From Endozoicomonas sp. G2_1 (GTDB taxonomy: Bacteria > Pseudomonadota > Gammaproteobacteria > Enterobacterales > Alteromonadaceae), in NCBI RefSeq assembly GCF_017744155.1, contig NZ_JAGHQT010000013.1:37201-101200 (forward strand): 64,000 nt of DNA. Direction: 5' to 3'. Below the pieces are notes generated by a model that worked only from the letters and a program-made list of their open reading frames with translations, was not told the origin of the DNA and did not search any database. Positions within the stretch are counted from its first letter, which is position 1. Every line of letters begins with the position of its first letter. Shown piece by piece: positions 34,772 through 44,328 of this stretch. Both the position numbers and the translations under genes were made by a program.

Positions 34772-36120
34772 TATTTAGACTCCTTCTCTGCAATCGCAGC
34801 AATCAAACCAGCACTTTGCTCGTCTAATTTGTGAAGAACAGCTTTACTCTTACCAGCAACAATACTGTGAACTAGGATTAACGGAAGTGCCGCGATTAGA
34901 CCTAGAGCAGTAGTAACAAGTGCTAACGAAATGTTACCTGCCATTAGTTTAGGGTCACCAGTACCGAATAATGTAATTGTTTGGAAAGTCATGATCATAC
35001 CGATAACGGTACCTAATAGACCCATTAACGGAGCGATTGCTGCAAACATCTTGATTAAGTTAACACCACGGTCAATTGTTGGTGTTTCGCGAAGGATAGC
35101 TTCGTCTAGTTTAAGTTCAAGTGTTTCAACGTCTGAGTCTTTGTTTTCTTGGTAAACTTTCAATAAGCGACCAAGCGGGTTGTTTTCGTTAGGTTGAGAT
35201 AGATTTTTCTCTTGAGCTTTGATCTTGGCACCAGTAGCACCTAGAACGATCATACGCTCGATAGCGATCAATAAACCAACAATCAATAATACAGTGATTG
35301 CATAACCAACTTGTTCACCTTGATGGTAGAATTCCATCAAAGTACGCTTACGCGTTTCTAACGCTAGAATCGCACCACGAGATGGATCTAGATATAAAGG
35401 CGCGTAACCAGAAGTGGTGTTAAAGAAGCTTGACGCTGTACCAGAAATGTAACCAGCTGGTTGCTTAGGAAGCGGTTGAACTTGACCTAAACCGTCGTTA
35501 TAAGTTAAGAAACCATTGTCAGAAACAAGGTTAAAGGTACCTACACGAGTCACAGTTTCAGTAGAACGAGTACCATCTAAGTTAGTTACTTCAACGTCGA
35601 ATTTAGCAACTTTACCAGATTCAGTCATTTCAGTTTGTAATGCAAACCACAATTCTTCTAAATCAGGTAAAGAAGGGATTTCTTTAGAGTTAGCAATACG
35701 GTCTAAAACTTCACCACGACCTGGGTACTGAGCACTAACAATTGAAGTAGAAATTTGACCGTAAGCATCAGCAGCTGCTGCACGACTTACACCGAACATT
35801 TCACCTAACGTACCTTTGGCGTTGTCTAGCTCAACTTCTTTTTGCGCTAATGTAATTTCGTTAGCCGCGTATTCCTTTGTTAGACGCGTGTTTCGGTTTT
35901 GCTCTGATTTAAGCATAGCTTTCGCTTTGTTCAATAGAGCTTGCTTGTCAGCGCGAGCTGATAAAAATTCTGCTTCGCGTTGTTTGTCTAATTTAGCTTC
36001 TGAAATACGGTCAGCTTTAACTTGCTTCAACAAGTCATCTAACTGGTTTGCTTGTGCAGTAACTGCCACACCTGCTGTCATAGAAGCAGCAAGTAAAACA
36101 AAATTAAATACTTTCTTCAT
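34771..36120 (-). CDS. TtpC-like long MotA/TolQ/ExbB family protein
   Basis: The protein is 449 residues. A signal peptide (1-24, ending AQA) is followed by a long periplasmic coiled-coil region rich in Lys/Glu (about 25-110) and a middle domain. Membrane helices then lead to a C-terminal ExbB-type channel domain (APLMGLLGTVIGMIMTFQ, GDPKLMAGNISLALVTTALG). Vibrio TtpC has this layout and is required by the TonB2 system in addition to ExbB2. Overlaps of one base on both sides show tight coupling in the operon. Confidence 0.92.
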   Translation of the reverse strand: MKKVFNFVLLAASMTAGVAVTAQANQLDDLLKQVKADRISEAKLDKQREAEFLSARADKQALLNKAKAMLKSEQNRNTRLTKEYAANEITLAQKEVELDNAKGTLGEMFGVSRAAAADAYGQISTSIVSAQYPGRGEVLDRIANSKEIPSLPDLEELWFALQTEMTESGKVAKFDVEVTNLDGTRSTETVTRVGTFNLVSDNGFLTYNDGLGQVQPLPKQPAGYISGTASSFFNTTSGYAPLYLDPSRGAILALETRKRTLMEFYHQGEQVGYAITVLLIVGLLIAIERMIVLGATGAKIKAQEKNLSQPNENNPLGRLLKVYQENKDSDVETLELKLDEAILRETPTIDRGVNLIKMFAAIAPLMGLLGTVIGMIMTFQTITLFGTGDPKLMAGNISLALVTTALGLIAALPLILVHSIVAGKSKAVLHKLDEQSAGLIAAIAEKESK

Positions 36121-36899
36121 TATTTTGCTCCCGCTGCGAATACTGGTAACTTAGTTAAATCCATTGGCAACTGTTTACGCGCCATACGGATGGTATCAGT
36201 AATAGTCTTTTGGTACTCTTCGCCTAACTCATCCCAAGAACGAGTTTGGTTGTTCCATACCCAAGCGTTTTTGTAGTCTAAAGACTGAGCAACAAGCGCT
36301 ACACGGCCCATGTGAACAAAATCAACAGTGATCTTGTTGCCGTTTAGGTCTAACTCACCTTGATACGCATCAAAGATAGTACCGTAGTTTGCTTCAATTT
36401 CGTAAGCTTCTAAGACCAAACGGAACTGCTCAGACGTAGTAACGTTAGAGTCATCCATAATGTTACGTAAACCAGCAATACGCTCTTTACGAGATTCTAG
36501 GTTAACCGGAACATCAAGATCGATGAACGTTTCTAACGTGTCGATCATTTTGTACATTAATGGAACAACGCCCTGCTTGATTTTATCAATGCCAGCGATT
36601 TGTCTTTCCAATGAAGCAATATTTGCTTTTTGATCGTCAACCATACGTTGAACGTGATCGTTGTAGCCGCGTAATACTTCAGCTTCGTCAACAACATTGC
36701 GGTACTCAGCAAGAAGCTCTTGCGTTTGCTCGTAAATATTGTTGATTTTGTTTTGAGACTTAACTGAAGCCTTAAAGATTTGTGCTTCAGCTTTCTGAAG
36801 ATCTGTTAGTGCATCAGCAGTAGCAAAATTGCTAGCTGATAATGCCATTGCACCCATAATCGTCGAAGCGATTAGGCTTTTTTTGCTTAATTTGGACAT
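36120..36899 (-). CDS. DUF3450 periplasmic coiled-coil protein
   Basis: The protein is 259 residues from ATG 36899, with GGGA upstream; a TTG at 36908 is less likely. A signal peptide ends at ATA (about residue 28). The mature chain is mostly helical with heptad-like patterns (about 35-120), then a globular end. DUF3450 proteins are nearly always the first gene of this TonB/TtpC operon. The molecular role is not established; scaffolding between inner-membrane motor and receptors is likely. Confidence 0.9.
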   Translation of the reverse strand: MSKLSKKSLIASTIMGAMALSASNFATADALTDLQKAEAQIFKASVKSQNKINNIYEQTQELLAEYRNVVDEAEVLRGYNDHVQRMVDDQKANIASLERQIAGIDKIKQGVVPLMYKMIDTLETFIDLDVPVNLESRKERIAGLRNIMDDSNVTTSEQFRLVLEAYEIEANYGTIFDAYQGELDLNGNKITVDFVHMGRVALVAQSLDYKNAWVWNNQTRSWDELGEEYQKTITDTIRMARKQLPMDLTKLPVFAAGAK

Positions 36900-37295
36900 A
36901 GTTCCCAACCAATTGTTATTGAAATTTTGATAACAAAAAATTTGTTAACGCAAATTTAATAATCTGCCATTTTAAGTTTTAGTGTATCTAGAATAAGACT
37001 AGACAATAGTCCCAGACGACACGCACGGTGTCAACTAGAACGATGAAATGACAACTTTTTCGTTATTTTTTGAAGAAAAAACAAACAAAACGCTTTATTA
37101 CTATACTGCGAAGCGTACGTCCTTTATGAGATATATTTATCTAACTCCGTGAATATTGCTCAAAAAGTAATAAAACCACCTCTCCTTTTATATAAAAAGA
37201 ATTGATAATGACTTTTTACTAATTCATTCGTACTAAGTCAAATTTAATCGATAAAAATTTGTAGTTTTATTAGAGCAATCAACCTAAAACAACTA
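36900..37295. other. Promoter region of the TonB operon
   Basis: These roughly 395 AT-rich bases lie upstream of the DUF3450 gene and downstream of the TPR/2OG oxygenase gene. It must hold the TonB operon promoter. I saw one GATAATGA near 37203, half of a Fur-like site, but no convincing full Fur box and no terminator hairpin. Confidence 0.4.
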
Positions 37296-38702
37296 CTAAG
37301 AAACAAAGTCAGCAGCTATCGTTATCCTCTCATCATTACCAGTAAATGGAACAGTACCATGCCACATATAAGAAGGAAAAATAACTATATGCCCTCTCTT
37401 TGGCTCGACAAAATACTCGGGCTCTAAACTAGGCTTACAAACTGGGCCAGGCTGTCCCAACTGCAGCCATCCGCCGTGATTTTTGTTTTTAATACTAGAC
37501 GGCAGTTTTATGTGGCATGCAGAAGACAACCAGCCTTCTTGATGAACATGGTTTACGTGAAAACCTGAGTTATACAACTTTACAGACCACGCCGAATGGA
37601 GCTTAGCAGTACCTGTGCTTTTTGATTTTAAGTAGCCATCTGTTAATTTTAACTTTGAAATGAACTGATTCATGGGCTCAGTTACTGCTTCTTTATACGC
37701 TTTAAGTATCTGAGAACTAGATAGATGAATGGAAGGTACTTGGCTGCCATGTCTAACAGATAAATGAAAAGGGTGAGTCTTGTAATTATGTTTTTTAACA
37801 AGCTCGCATTCGAGATCATCGATGTAGTTTTCCAGCGAACTCCAGCCTTTTGGAACCCCCAAAGGAAATTGATGGACCAAATTCTTATAGTCGTAGTACT
37901 TTTGATAATTTGAATTGCCCGTTATTCGCCAACACGTTGCCCTTAGAGCAATTAAATGCTGGTTATCTGGATAACGATGAGCTGCGTGGTCGGCCACCTG
38001 CATGGCAACCTCAACGTGGCCTAGCGCCAATAAACAATTGATGTAGTGTATTAAGCACTGTAAATCATTTGAAACTTTTTTAATGCAGTCATTTGAATGC
38101 AACAAGGCCTCTTCAAAACGGCCAGTCAACAGTGCCGCCTTGCTCAAATAAAACTTAACTAATATTTCACTACTAATGAAATCATAACAATGCTTAATTC
38201 TTTGATACTGTTCTTCTAAGCGCCCCATTTGCCCACAGATATCTGCGAGCAATAAAACTAATGAGACTTCTTTAGGATATTGTTTTATCGAATGCTCAAG
38301 TTTAGCAACCGATTGACTAAAATCTTTAGATAACATCCAGATCTGTTGAGCAAGTTCTTTATGTGCATCCGTGTTAAGTGGGTCCAATGATAGAACTTTT
38401 AAATATGCCTTTTCAGCTCGCTCGAAAAAAGCTAGTTGACTCGCAGCTCTAGCCAAAACCAGCCAAGGCTCAGGCTTTGAATCTAACCCGATATCAATTG
38501 CTTTAGAAGCGAACTCTAATGACGCTTCAAAGTCACCTTCATCTCCTAAAGCTGCGGCTAAGTTGTGCATTGCAAAAACGTGCTGAGGTTGTTCCATCAA
38601 CAATTCTTGCAATAAAATTATCGCTCTAGTGTTATCACCAACCTTCCTATGACTAAGCGCCTGCTCAAATAAACGGTTCTTTACCATTGCCACTAAACTC
38701 AA
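37296..38702 (-). CDS. TPR protein with C-terminal 2OG-Fe(II) oxygenase domain
   Basis: The protein is 468 residues with no signal peptide, so cytosolic. The N-terminal half (about 1-240) has tetratricopeptide repeats (AMHNLAAALGDEGDFEASLE, LARAASQLAFFERAEKAYLK). The C-terminal 190 residues fit the 2OG-Fe(II) oxygenase group 5: GFHVNHVHQEGWLSSACHIK with iron-binding His residues, then GHIVIFPSYMWHGTVPF with the distal His, and the Arg in ERITIAADF for 2-oxoglutarate. It lies between the TonB operon and a TonB-dependent receptor, a common arrangement in Alteromonadales. The substrate is unknown. Confidence 0.87.
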   Translation of the reverse strand: MSLVAMVKNRLFEQALSHRKVGDNTRAIILLQELLMEQPQHVFAMHNLAAALGDEGDFEASLEFASKAIDIGLDSKPEPWLVLARAASQLAFFERAEKAYLKVLSLDPLNTDAHKELAQQIWMLSKDFSQSVAKLEHSIKQYPKEVSLVLLLADICGQMGRLEEQYQRIKHCYDFISSEILVKFYLSKAALLTGRFEEALLHSNDCIKKVSNDLQCLIHYINCLLALGHVEVAMQVADHAAHRYPDNQHLIALRATCWRITGNSNYQKYYDYKNLVHQFPLGVPKGWSSLENYIDDLECELVKKHNYKTHPFHLSVRHGSQVPSIHLSSSQILKAYKEAVTEPMNQFISKLKLTDGYLKSKSTGTAKLHSAWSVKLYNSGFHVNHVHQEGWLSSACHIKLPSSIKNKNHGGWLQLGQPGPVCKPSLEPEYFVEPKRGHIVIFPSYMWHGTVPFTGNDERITIAADFVS

Positions 38703-38720
38703 TTATTTAATTTTTTATAA

Positions 38721-38747
38721 ATAAAAAAGCCACCGTAAAGGTGGCTT
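38721..38747 (-). terminator. Rho-independent terminator of the TonB-dependent receptor gene
   Basis: On the minus strand, AAGCCACC and GGTGGCTT arms with a 5-base loop are followed by a T run, 23 bases after the receptor stop. The TPR/2OG oxygenase gene therefore probably has its own start signal, or relies on read-through. Confidence 0.9.
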
Positions 38748-38769
38748 CTAAAACAGTCAACTAAGACAA

Positions 38770-41700
38770 TTAAAAGTTTACAGTTGCACCAACGAAGATA
38801 AATCTACCTGCTGCGTCGTAAACACCTGCTACAGTGTTAGCTTCAACGTTAACACCTGATGCTGGACCAAAAGTAGTAACTACCGGTGGATCATTGTCAA
38901 GAACGTTGTTAACACCTGCACGTAACTGAACAGACTCTGTCAGTTGATAGAATACTGTCAAATCTAAGTAGTTTTCAGATTCTACACTTTCATCAATTGA
39001 ACGGTCACCGTCTTGAACAGCTGTAGTAATGCTACCATCTTGACCAAAACCACTGTTTACAGTACCTGCAAGGTTAGTAGAACCAACGTGACGCCATACT
39101 AATGAAGCACTTAAGTCTTCAATTGGAGTATTCCAAGTAGTCACGAAGTTATGACGGTACTCTGGGTTAACGTCACCACAACCGTTACCGTAGAAACCAG
39201 CACAATCAAATGATGGAGTACCTGGTAAAGAAGTCTCTTCAATAGACGTCAAGTATGTTGAGTTGTAGTTAAATGTAAACTCACCAAATTCACCTTCTAA
39301 TGAGTAGATGATTTGGAAATCGATACCTGTTGTAGCAAATTCAGCAATATTCTGGTTACTTGCTTCAATAAACGCTTGCTCACGAGGGAAGAACGTTAAA
39401 GAACCATCAGGACCACGAGTAATTAAAGAACAGAACTCTGGGCTGCCATTTGTAATACACTGGTTTAGAGTTACAGCCGCAGGAACAGTATCGATAGCGT
39501 TTTCTAATGTGATATCGAAGTAGTCAACTGAAACTGATAAGTTATCAACAAAGCTAGGCTGATAAACAACACCTAAAGTGTAAGTATCTGATTCTTCAGG
39601 CTCAAGATTTGGGTTACCACCAGTTAGTAAGTTCAACTGACCTGAATCTGGCGGAACATTACCGAATAAAGCTGCCGATAGACCAGTATTAGCACACTGA
39701 GCTTGAGTTGCACTTGGTGTACTACCAGCACAAGGATCGCTTAAGCTAGATAAGTTAGTGTTTTGAGGTGCAAATAACTCGTTGATGTTAGGTGCACGAA
39801 CAGCTCTTTGGAACTGAGCACGAACACGTACATCTTCATAAGGTACCCAAGCTAAACCAAAGGCCCAAGTATCCGTATCGAATTCACCACCAACAGTTCT
39901 GTTAAGGTTGTTTGTAGACTCGTAATCAGAGTAACGGTATGCAGTTGTCAAGTTCAACTGTTCTACGCCTGTAACACCTGAAACTAAAGGAACTTGAGCT
40001 TCAAAGAAGAATTCTGTTACGCGTGTTTCTGCATTTACAGGAGTAGTAGCACCACCGGCACCTACTAAGTTACCTGCAGCGGCAATACCATCAGCTTGTT
40101 GGAACAACTCATCACGGCGCCATTCAAAACCAGCGATAACGCTAATGCCTTCGTCAGCTAGAGGGCTTTTCACGTTAAACTCTGTTAAATCACCACCGAT
40201 GGTACCGCCAACGATAGTCTGCTTACCTGTACCTGATGTTAATGTAGGAGTATCGACATAAGCTGCTAAGCCCGGATCAGACGTAAGACCATTTTGATAA
40301 GCTGATACAAATGGGATACAGTTTGGATCTGTACCGTCAACAACTGAGCGACAAACAGGGTTACCAGTAGTTGGATCAGCTACGATATCAAGTGCACGTG
40401 TCAAGTTATCTAAAGTTACTTGGTTAAATTGAACACGTTGTAAACGAGTTTCAGAATACTGAGCGAAAACGTCCCAATCAAATGTATCGTCAATTACACC
40501 ACGAACACCCATTACTGAACGGAAGTTAGTACGAGTTCTATCATCCGTACGAGGACCACCTTCAACGAAACGACGACGAATTTGCGCTTGAGCAAAGCCA
40601 TTTTCGTCTACACGATCAGAGAATTGACCATTGATATCTGGAGTACCACAAATAACATTACGAGTCTCTGGAGTTAACACTGGGTTGTTACAGTTAACGC
40701 GGTTAATAGTAGAACCAAATGCTGCAGATGGTGCAATTACTTGAGGAGATTGTGATGTTGTAAAACCAAAATCCATATAACTAGTTACTTCGTCAGCTAA
40801 ATCATAGTAGCCTGAGAAACCAATATTGAAACGCTCAACAGCACGTCTAATTGGGTTAAATGGGTTAAAGTTGAACGGATTATTAAAGCCTTCAGTTAAA
40901 GTGTCATCTTGGCCAAGAGAATAACCTGTTCCGTCAACTACGAATGTAGTAGGGAATGGACCTTGGTTTGAACCTAAACATACTAGTTGATCATCACCAG
41001 TTGGGAAGGTCGCACATTGAGAGAAGTCACGATCACCTTGTTGAACACCGTTACTCTTTGAGTAGTTCAAATAAGCAGTTACGTTACCACGACCATCAGC
41101 AGTCGATGAACCCATTAATAAGTTCAACTGGAATGTATCATTGTCAGTAACACTACCACGTTGTGGTGTTTGGTTTACTGCTTCTAATGCGTCACGGAAT
41201 AATGCTGAGTTATTATCAGACTGGTTAAAGCCGTATTGAAAGTCAACTTCAACACCTTCAAAGTCTTTACGAGTAATAAAGTTAACAACACCAGAAATAG
41301 CATCAGAACCATATACGGCTGAAGCACCACCAGTTACAACGTCAACACGTTCAACCATTTGAGGTGCAACCAAGTTCAAATCTTGAGCAAAAGTTGCTAA
41401 AGGACCACCTGGCGGTAGACGCTTACCGTCAACTAGAACTAAAGTACGAGTACTACCTAAGCCACGCAAGTTAGCTGTTGATGTACCTGTAGCACCGTTA
41501 GCAAAAGCTGTTGTTTGATCAGCAAAAAACGATGGTAAAGTGTTAAGTAAGTCAACTGCGTCAGTTGTACCGCGAATGTCGAACAATTCCGCTTCAACAG
41601 TAACTACTGGACTTGATGACTCAACATTAGGGTTCAAGATACGAGAACCTGTGACCGCAATGCGTTCTACTGATTCTTCTGACTCAGCTTCCTGAGCTAG

Positions 41701-41793
41701 TGCTGCAGTGCTCGGTAAAGCAAAAGCTGTAGCAGTTACACCAGCAGCAACTGCTAAGCGTATAGCTCTTGTAAGCTTATTATTTTGATACAT
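38770..41793 (-). CDS. TonB-dependent outer-membrane receptor
   Basis: The protein is 1007 residues from ATG 41793, which has GGGAG upstream; a GTG at 41811 overlaps that site. The signal peptide ends near ALAQ (about 34). A plug domain follows (VERIAVTGSRI, TDAVDLLNTLPSFF, LRGLGSTRTLVLVDGKRLPP, VDVVTGGASAVYGSDAISGV), then a 22-strand-type beta barrel with TonB-receptor signatures (YEDVRVRAQFQRAVRAPNI, NPNLEPEESDTYTLG). It ends in the aromatic terminal strand FIFVGATVNF. Loop cysteine pairs are present. The ligand cannot be read from the sequence. The adjacent TonB operon probably energises it. Confidence 0.96.
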   Translation of the reverse strand: MYQNNKLTRAIRLAVAAGVTATAFALPSTAALAQEAESEESVERIAVTGSRILNPNVESSSPVVTVEAELFDIRGTTDAVDLLNTLPSFFADQTTAFANGATGTSTANLRGLGSTRTLVLVDGKRLPPGGPLATFAQDLNLVAPQMVERVDVVTGGASAVYGSDAISGVVNFITRKDFEGVEVDFQYGFNQSDNNSALFRDALEAVNQTPQRGSVTDNDTFQLNLLMGSSTADGRGNVTAYLNYSKSNGVQQGDRDFSQCATFPTGDDQLVCLGSNQGPFPTTFVVDGTGYSLGQDDTLTEGFNNPFNFNPFNPIRRAVERFNIGFSGYYDLADEVTSYMDFGFTTSQSPQVIAPSAAFGSTINRVNCNNPVLTPETRNVICGTPDINGQFSDRVDENGFAQAQIRRRFVEGGPRTDDRTRTNFRSVMGVRGVIDDTFDWDVFAQYSETRLQRVQFNQVTLDNLTRALDIVADPTTGNPVCRSVVDGTDPNCIPFVSAYQNGLTSDPGLAAYVDTPTLTSGTGKQTIVGGTIGGDLTEFNVKSPLADEGISVIAGFEWRRDELFQQADGIAAAGNLVGAGGATTPVNAETRVTEFFFEAQVPLVSGVTGVEQLNLTTAYRYSDYESTNNLNRTVGGEFDTDTWAFGLAWVPYEDVRVRAQFQRAVRAPNINELFAPQNTNLSSLSDPCAGSTPSATQAQCANTGLSAALFGNVPPDSGQLNLLTGGNPNLEPEESDTYTLGVVYQPSFVDNLSVSVDYFDITLENAIDTVPAAVTLNQCITNGSPEFCSLITRGPDGSLTFFPREQAFIEASNQNIAEFATTGIDFQIIYSLEGEFGEFTFNYNSTYLTSIEETSLPGTPSFDCAGFYGNGCGDVNPEYRHNFVTTWNTPIEDLSASLVWRHVGSTNLAGTVNSGFGQDGSITTAVQDGDRSIDESVESENYLDLTVFYQLTESVQLRAGVNNVLDNDPPVVTTFGPASGVNVEANTVAGVYDAAGRFIFVGATVNF

Positions 41794-42293
41794 ATATACT
41801 CCCTGGATCACTTTCGTGAATCTAGTTTTAAAATTCGAAGCTATATTGCCTCGTTGTTTTAATACAATTTGGTCTGAGACCTAATCTGTCGACATTGATA
41901 TTAAACGCTTTGGCGCACAAGGGTCAATAGCATTTATGACAAAACTGAAACACCCGTTACATTTTGAAATACTCAGCCAATAGTAAACATCCCTTCCCCA
42001 AATCAAAATAAAACGATAAAAAACAGAAACTTAAGACATACCACAACAACAATGCTGAAGTTATCATTCACCAAGCGCAAAACAGGAAAGCACAATAAAA
42101 ACCTTTTATAACAAGTACATAAACAACAAGAACACAAATATTTAACATTTTTAACGTTTTGCAATTTTGTAAACAATAAGTGACGAAAAATCAGACACTA
42201 GGATAACATTTGGAATATTCTATAAATAATTCGCATGCTCATGTGAGAGCTATACGTGATAGAATATTGTTTTTGATTAAGAGATAACCGAGT
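41794..42293. other. Intergenic region between receptor and transporter genes
   Basis: About 500 very AT-rich bases separate the divergent receptor and TSUP genes, so both promoters should lie here. I see no hairpin terminator, no long inverted repeat and no ORF with a ribosome binding site. Confidence 0.4.
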
Positions 42294-43070
42294 TTGGAGC
42301 CATTGTTGTTAGACCCCTCAGTTTGGGTGTTGCTTTGTACAATAGGCTTTGTTGCCGGATTTATCGATGCTATTGCCGGTGGTGGAGGTATGTTAACTGT
42401 ACCAGCTCTGCTGGCCGCAGGACTCCCTCCCCATATTGCACTCGGTACTAACAAACTCGCAGCATCTTTTGGTTCCTTTACTGCGTCAGTTACTTTTTAT
42501 CGGAAACGACTCTTTAATCCCAGGTTTTGGTATCTTTCACTGATCGCCACCGCAATAGGTGCGGTATCTGGGACATTGCTTGTTAGTTATATATCAACAG
42601 ACTTCCTAGAGAAAATCTTACCCATATTAATCTTGGTTACTGCAGTATATACGTTGCTGTCGAAAACAGTAGTGAGTATATGTAACAAGTTACCACCTAA
42701 CACTGTTTCTCTAAAGGCTAAACAGGTGAGCCAAGGTATCATACTTGGCTTTTACGATGGCGTCGCCGGACCAGGAACCGGAGCGTTTTGGTTAGCGAGT
42801 TCAAATTTTTTATACAAAATTAACATTTTATTAAGTAGCGGCTTAGCTAAGTCCAATAACTTCATTAGTAATCTATGTTCGCTAGTGACTTTTGCTTACT
42901 TAGGCTATGTCAACCCGTTGATCGGTGTCTCGATGGGGCTTTGCATTATGTTAGGCGCCTGGTTTGGTGCGCACTCAGCAATTAAATATGGTAACCAGTT
43001 TATAAAACCAATATTTATTAGTGTTGTCATCGCTTTATCCTGCTATCTTGGCTATCAATCTTGGTTTTAA
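42294..43070 (+). CDS. TSUP (TauE/SafE/YfcA) family membrane transporter
   Basis: The protein is up to 258 residues with eight predicted membrane segments. The first repeat starts GFVAGFIDAIAGGGGMLTVPAL and the second has GIILGFYDGVAGPGTGAF, the two matching halves of the TSUP family; E. coli YfcA is the closest protein I know. The family exports or imports organosulfur compounds and sulfite-like anions. No ATG is in reach: TTG 42294, 42303 or 42306 may be used, and GGAG at 42296-42299 favours 42306. priC follows at about 20 bases. Confidence 0.88.
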   Translation: MEPLLLDPSVWVLLCTIGFVAGFIDAIAGGGGMLTVPALLAAGLPPHIALGTNKLAASFGSFTASVTFYRKRLFNPRFWYLSLIATAIGAVSGTLLVSYISTDFLEKILPILILVTAVYTLLSKTVVSICNKLPPNTVSLKAKQVSQGIILGFYDGVAGPGTGAFWLASSNFLYKINILLSSGLAKSNNFISNLCSLVTFAYLGYVNPLIGVSMGLCIMLGAWFGAHSAIKYGNQFIKPIFISVVIALSCYLGYQSWF

Positions 43071-43091
43071 TGTCATCCCCCTATATTGCTA

Positions 43092-43724
43092 ATGCTCGCC
43101 AATTCTCTAGAACGACTAACATCGATAATCCACGAACTTGATCAACAAGCAAAACAACTGGATAAGCAAAACAGTCAGCAAAAAGTCCTTAAGCAGCTCA
43201 GTGACAATGCTCTGTTCTCAAGTAATTTGTTTTATTTTCAAGGTGATCGTCTGTCGGGCTACACACAAGAGCTACTGAAACGCGTTAAAGAAATCCAAAA
43301 GCATTTAGCATATAACAACAACCTTGTTGCACACCAACTTATCACTAACATAGAGCAGCAAATTAGCGCGCTCCTCAACGCCTTTGGTGCGAATAATATC
43401 CGGGTAAAGTCTGCAACATTTGAGCAAAAACAGCGGCAACATCGCTACAACAAAAATAGCAAACAAGCTAACAAACATCAGCAAGCAGTGTCAGCAGTTT
43501 TAGAACCAATTCAGTCACTTTATCAAAAGCTTTCTGAGTACCACGGCTTCGAGCAAAGACTCGCCGTTATGATCGCAGAACGTGAACAAGCAAGAGCACA
43601 ACAAGGCATCAGTAGTGAGCAGTTATCACAAGAAATACTCGCCCTACATCAAAGACTGGGCCGCTGTCGAAAAGCAATTACTCAAGTAGAACAACAAATA
43701 GCGTTAGCGGAAAAACAAAGATAG
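43092..43724 (+). CDS. priC: Primosomal replication protein PriC
   Basis: The protein is 210 residues from ATG 43092; TTG 43086 adds two. Mostly helical, it has the PriC-type pattern FSSNLFYFQGDRLSGYTQEL early and the C-terminal ALHQRLGRCRKAITQVEQQI, which resembles the conserved PriC end. PriC binds SSB and reloads DnaB helicase at stalled forks. The middle (about 110-150) is Gln/Lys-rich and longer than in E. coli PriC (175 residues). It follows the YfcA-like gene closely and may share its transcript. Confidence 0.75.
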   Translation: MLANSLERLTSIIHELDQQAKQLDKQNSQQKVLKQLSDNALFSSNLFYFQGDRLSGYTQELLKRVKEIQKHLAYNNNLVAHQLITNIEQQISALLNAFGANNIRVKSATFEQKQRQHRYNKNSKQANKHQQAVSAVLEPIQSLYQKLSEYHGFEQRLAVMIAEREQARAQQGISSEQLSQEILALHQRLGRCRKAITQVEQQIALAEKQR

Positions 43725-43787
43725 CGCTATTATTGAAAACTCTATTAGATAACTTGTCATTTCATTACCAATAAACAAGGAATCCTG

Positions 43788-44051
43788 ATGAAAATATCTG
43801 ATGATATTCATAACTACTATGAAAAATTAGTGATGCAGCATTTTATCAAGCTCAAACTCGACAGCCGTTATGACAACGATTTTATTGCTGATTTGACTTG
43901 TGTAGTGTTAAATCAATTACCAGCCCGTTACATTCGTCACGAAGTAGACATGGCATTTTACTTACCCGCTTCAGAACGTTTTGAAATGGAAACCAAGGTA
44001 CAAGAAGCCGTTGCAAAAGCGCTAGAGTTTATGACGAGTAAAGCAGAATAA
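43788..44051 (+). CDS. ComFB-family protein
   Basis: The protein is 87 residues. DDIHNYYEKLVMQHF at the start, then LTCVVLNQLPARYIRHEVDM, match the late-competence ComFB family. ComFB-domain proteins in several bacteria are linked to competence or motility, and some bind cyclic di-GMP; the role here is not known. AAGGA lies 6 bases before the ATG. It ends about 25 bases before the SRP RNA 3' end (opposite strand). Confidence 0.85.
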   Translation: MKISDDIHNYYEKLVMQHFIKLKLDSRYDNDFIADLTCVVLNQLPARYIRHEVDMAFYLPASERFEMETKVQEAVAKALEFMTSKAE

Positions 44052-44077
44052 GAAAAAAATATGAAGAACTGATTGGG

Positions 44078-44190
44078 TGGCAACCCAATCAGCCACACCC
44101 CGGCACATGAGTCGTCTGCTACAGTTGCTTCCTTCCGGACCTGGCTGGGTTTACAGAGTATCATTGCGAGGGGACCAAAAGGGTCACCAT
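44078..44190 (-). ncRNA. ffs: 4.5S RNA of the signal recognition particle (small type)
   Basis: The minus strand contains CCAGGTCCGGAAGGAAGCA, the universally conserved SRP helix 8 loop. It is preceded by TACTCTGTAAACCCAG and followed by GTGCCGGGGTG, as in E. coli 4.5S RNA. The ends pair: GGTGACCC (44188-44181) with GGGTTGCC near 44085-44078. The RNA binds Ffh and targets membrane proteins to the translocon. Beyond the 3' end a GATTGGG/CCCAATC hairpin and a T-rich stretch (44050-44065) form the likely terminator. The exact ends are estimates. Confidence 0.95.
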
Positions 44191-44328
44191 AATAAAACTG
44201 CTAATCAATTTGGCGTAAAGCCTCCTCATTTAGCGAGCAGGATTATCACTAAAACGAGAAGACGTTGCAAGTAATAGTTTTACTTGCTAGTTTAACTGCC
44301 GTTTTTTTATTCGCTTAGCAAGAATAAA

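Noticed and set aside
37195..37225. Fur box before the TonB operon
   Set aside because: Only one half (TGATAATGA) fits, and the other half does not match the consensus. It is also about 300 bases from the DUF3450 start.
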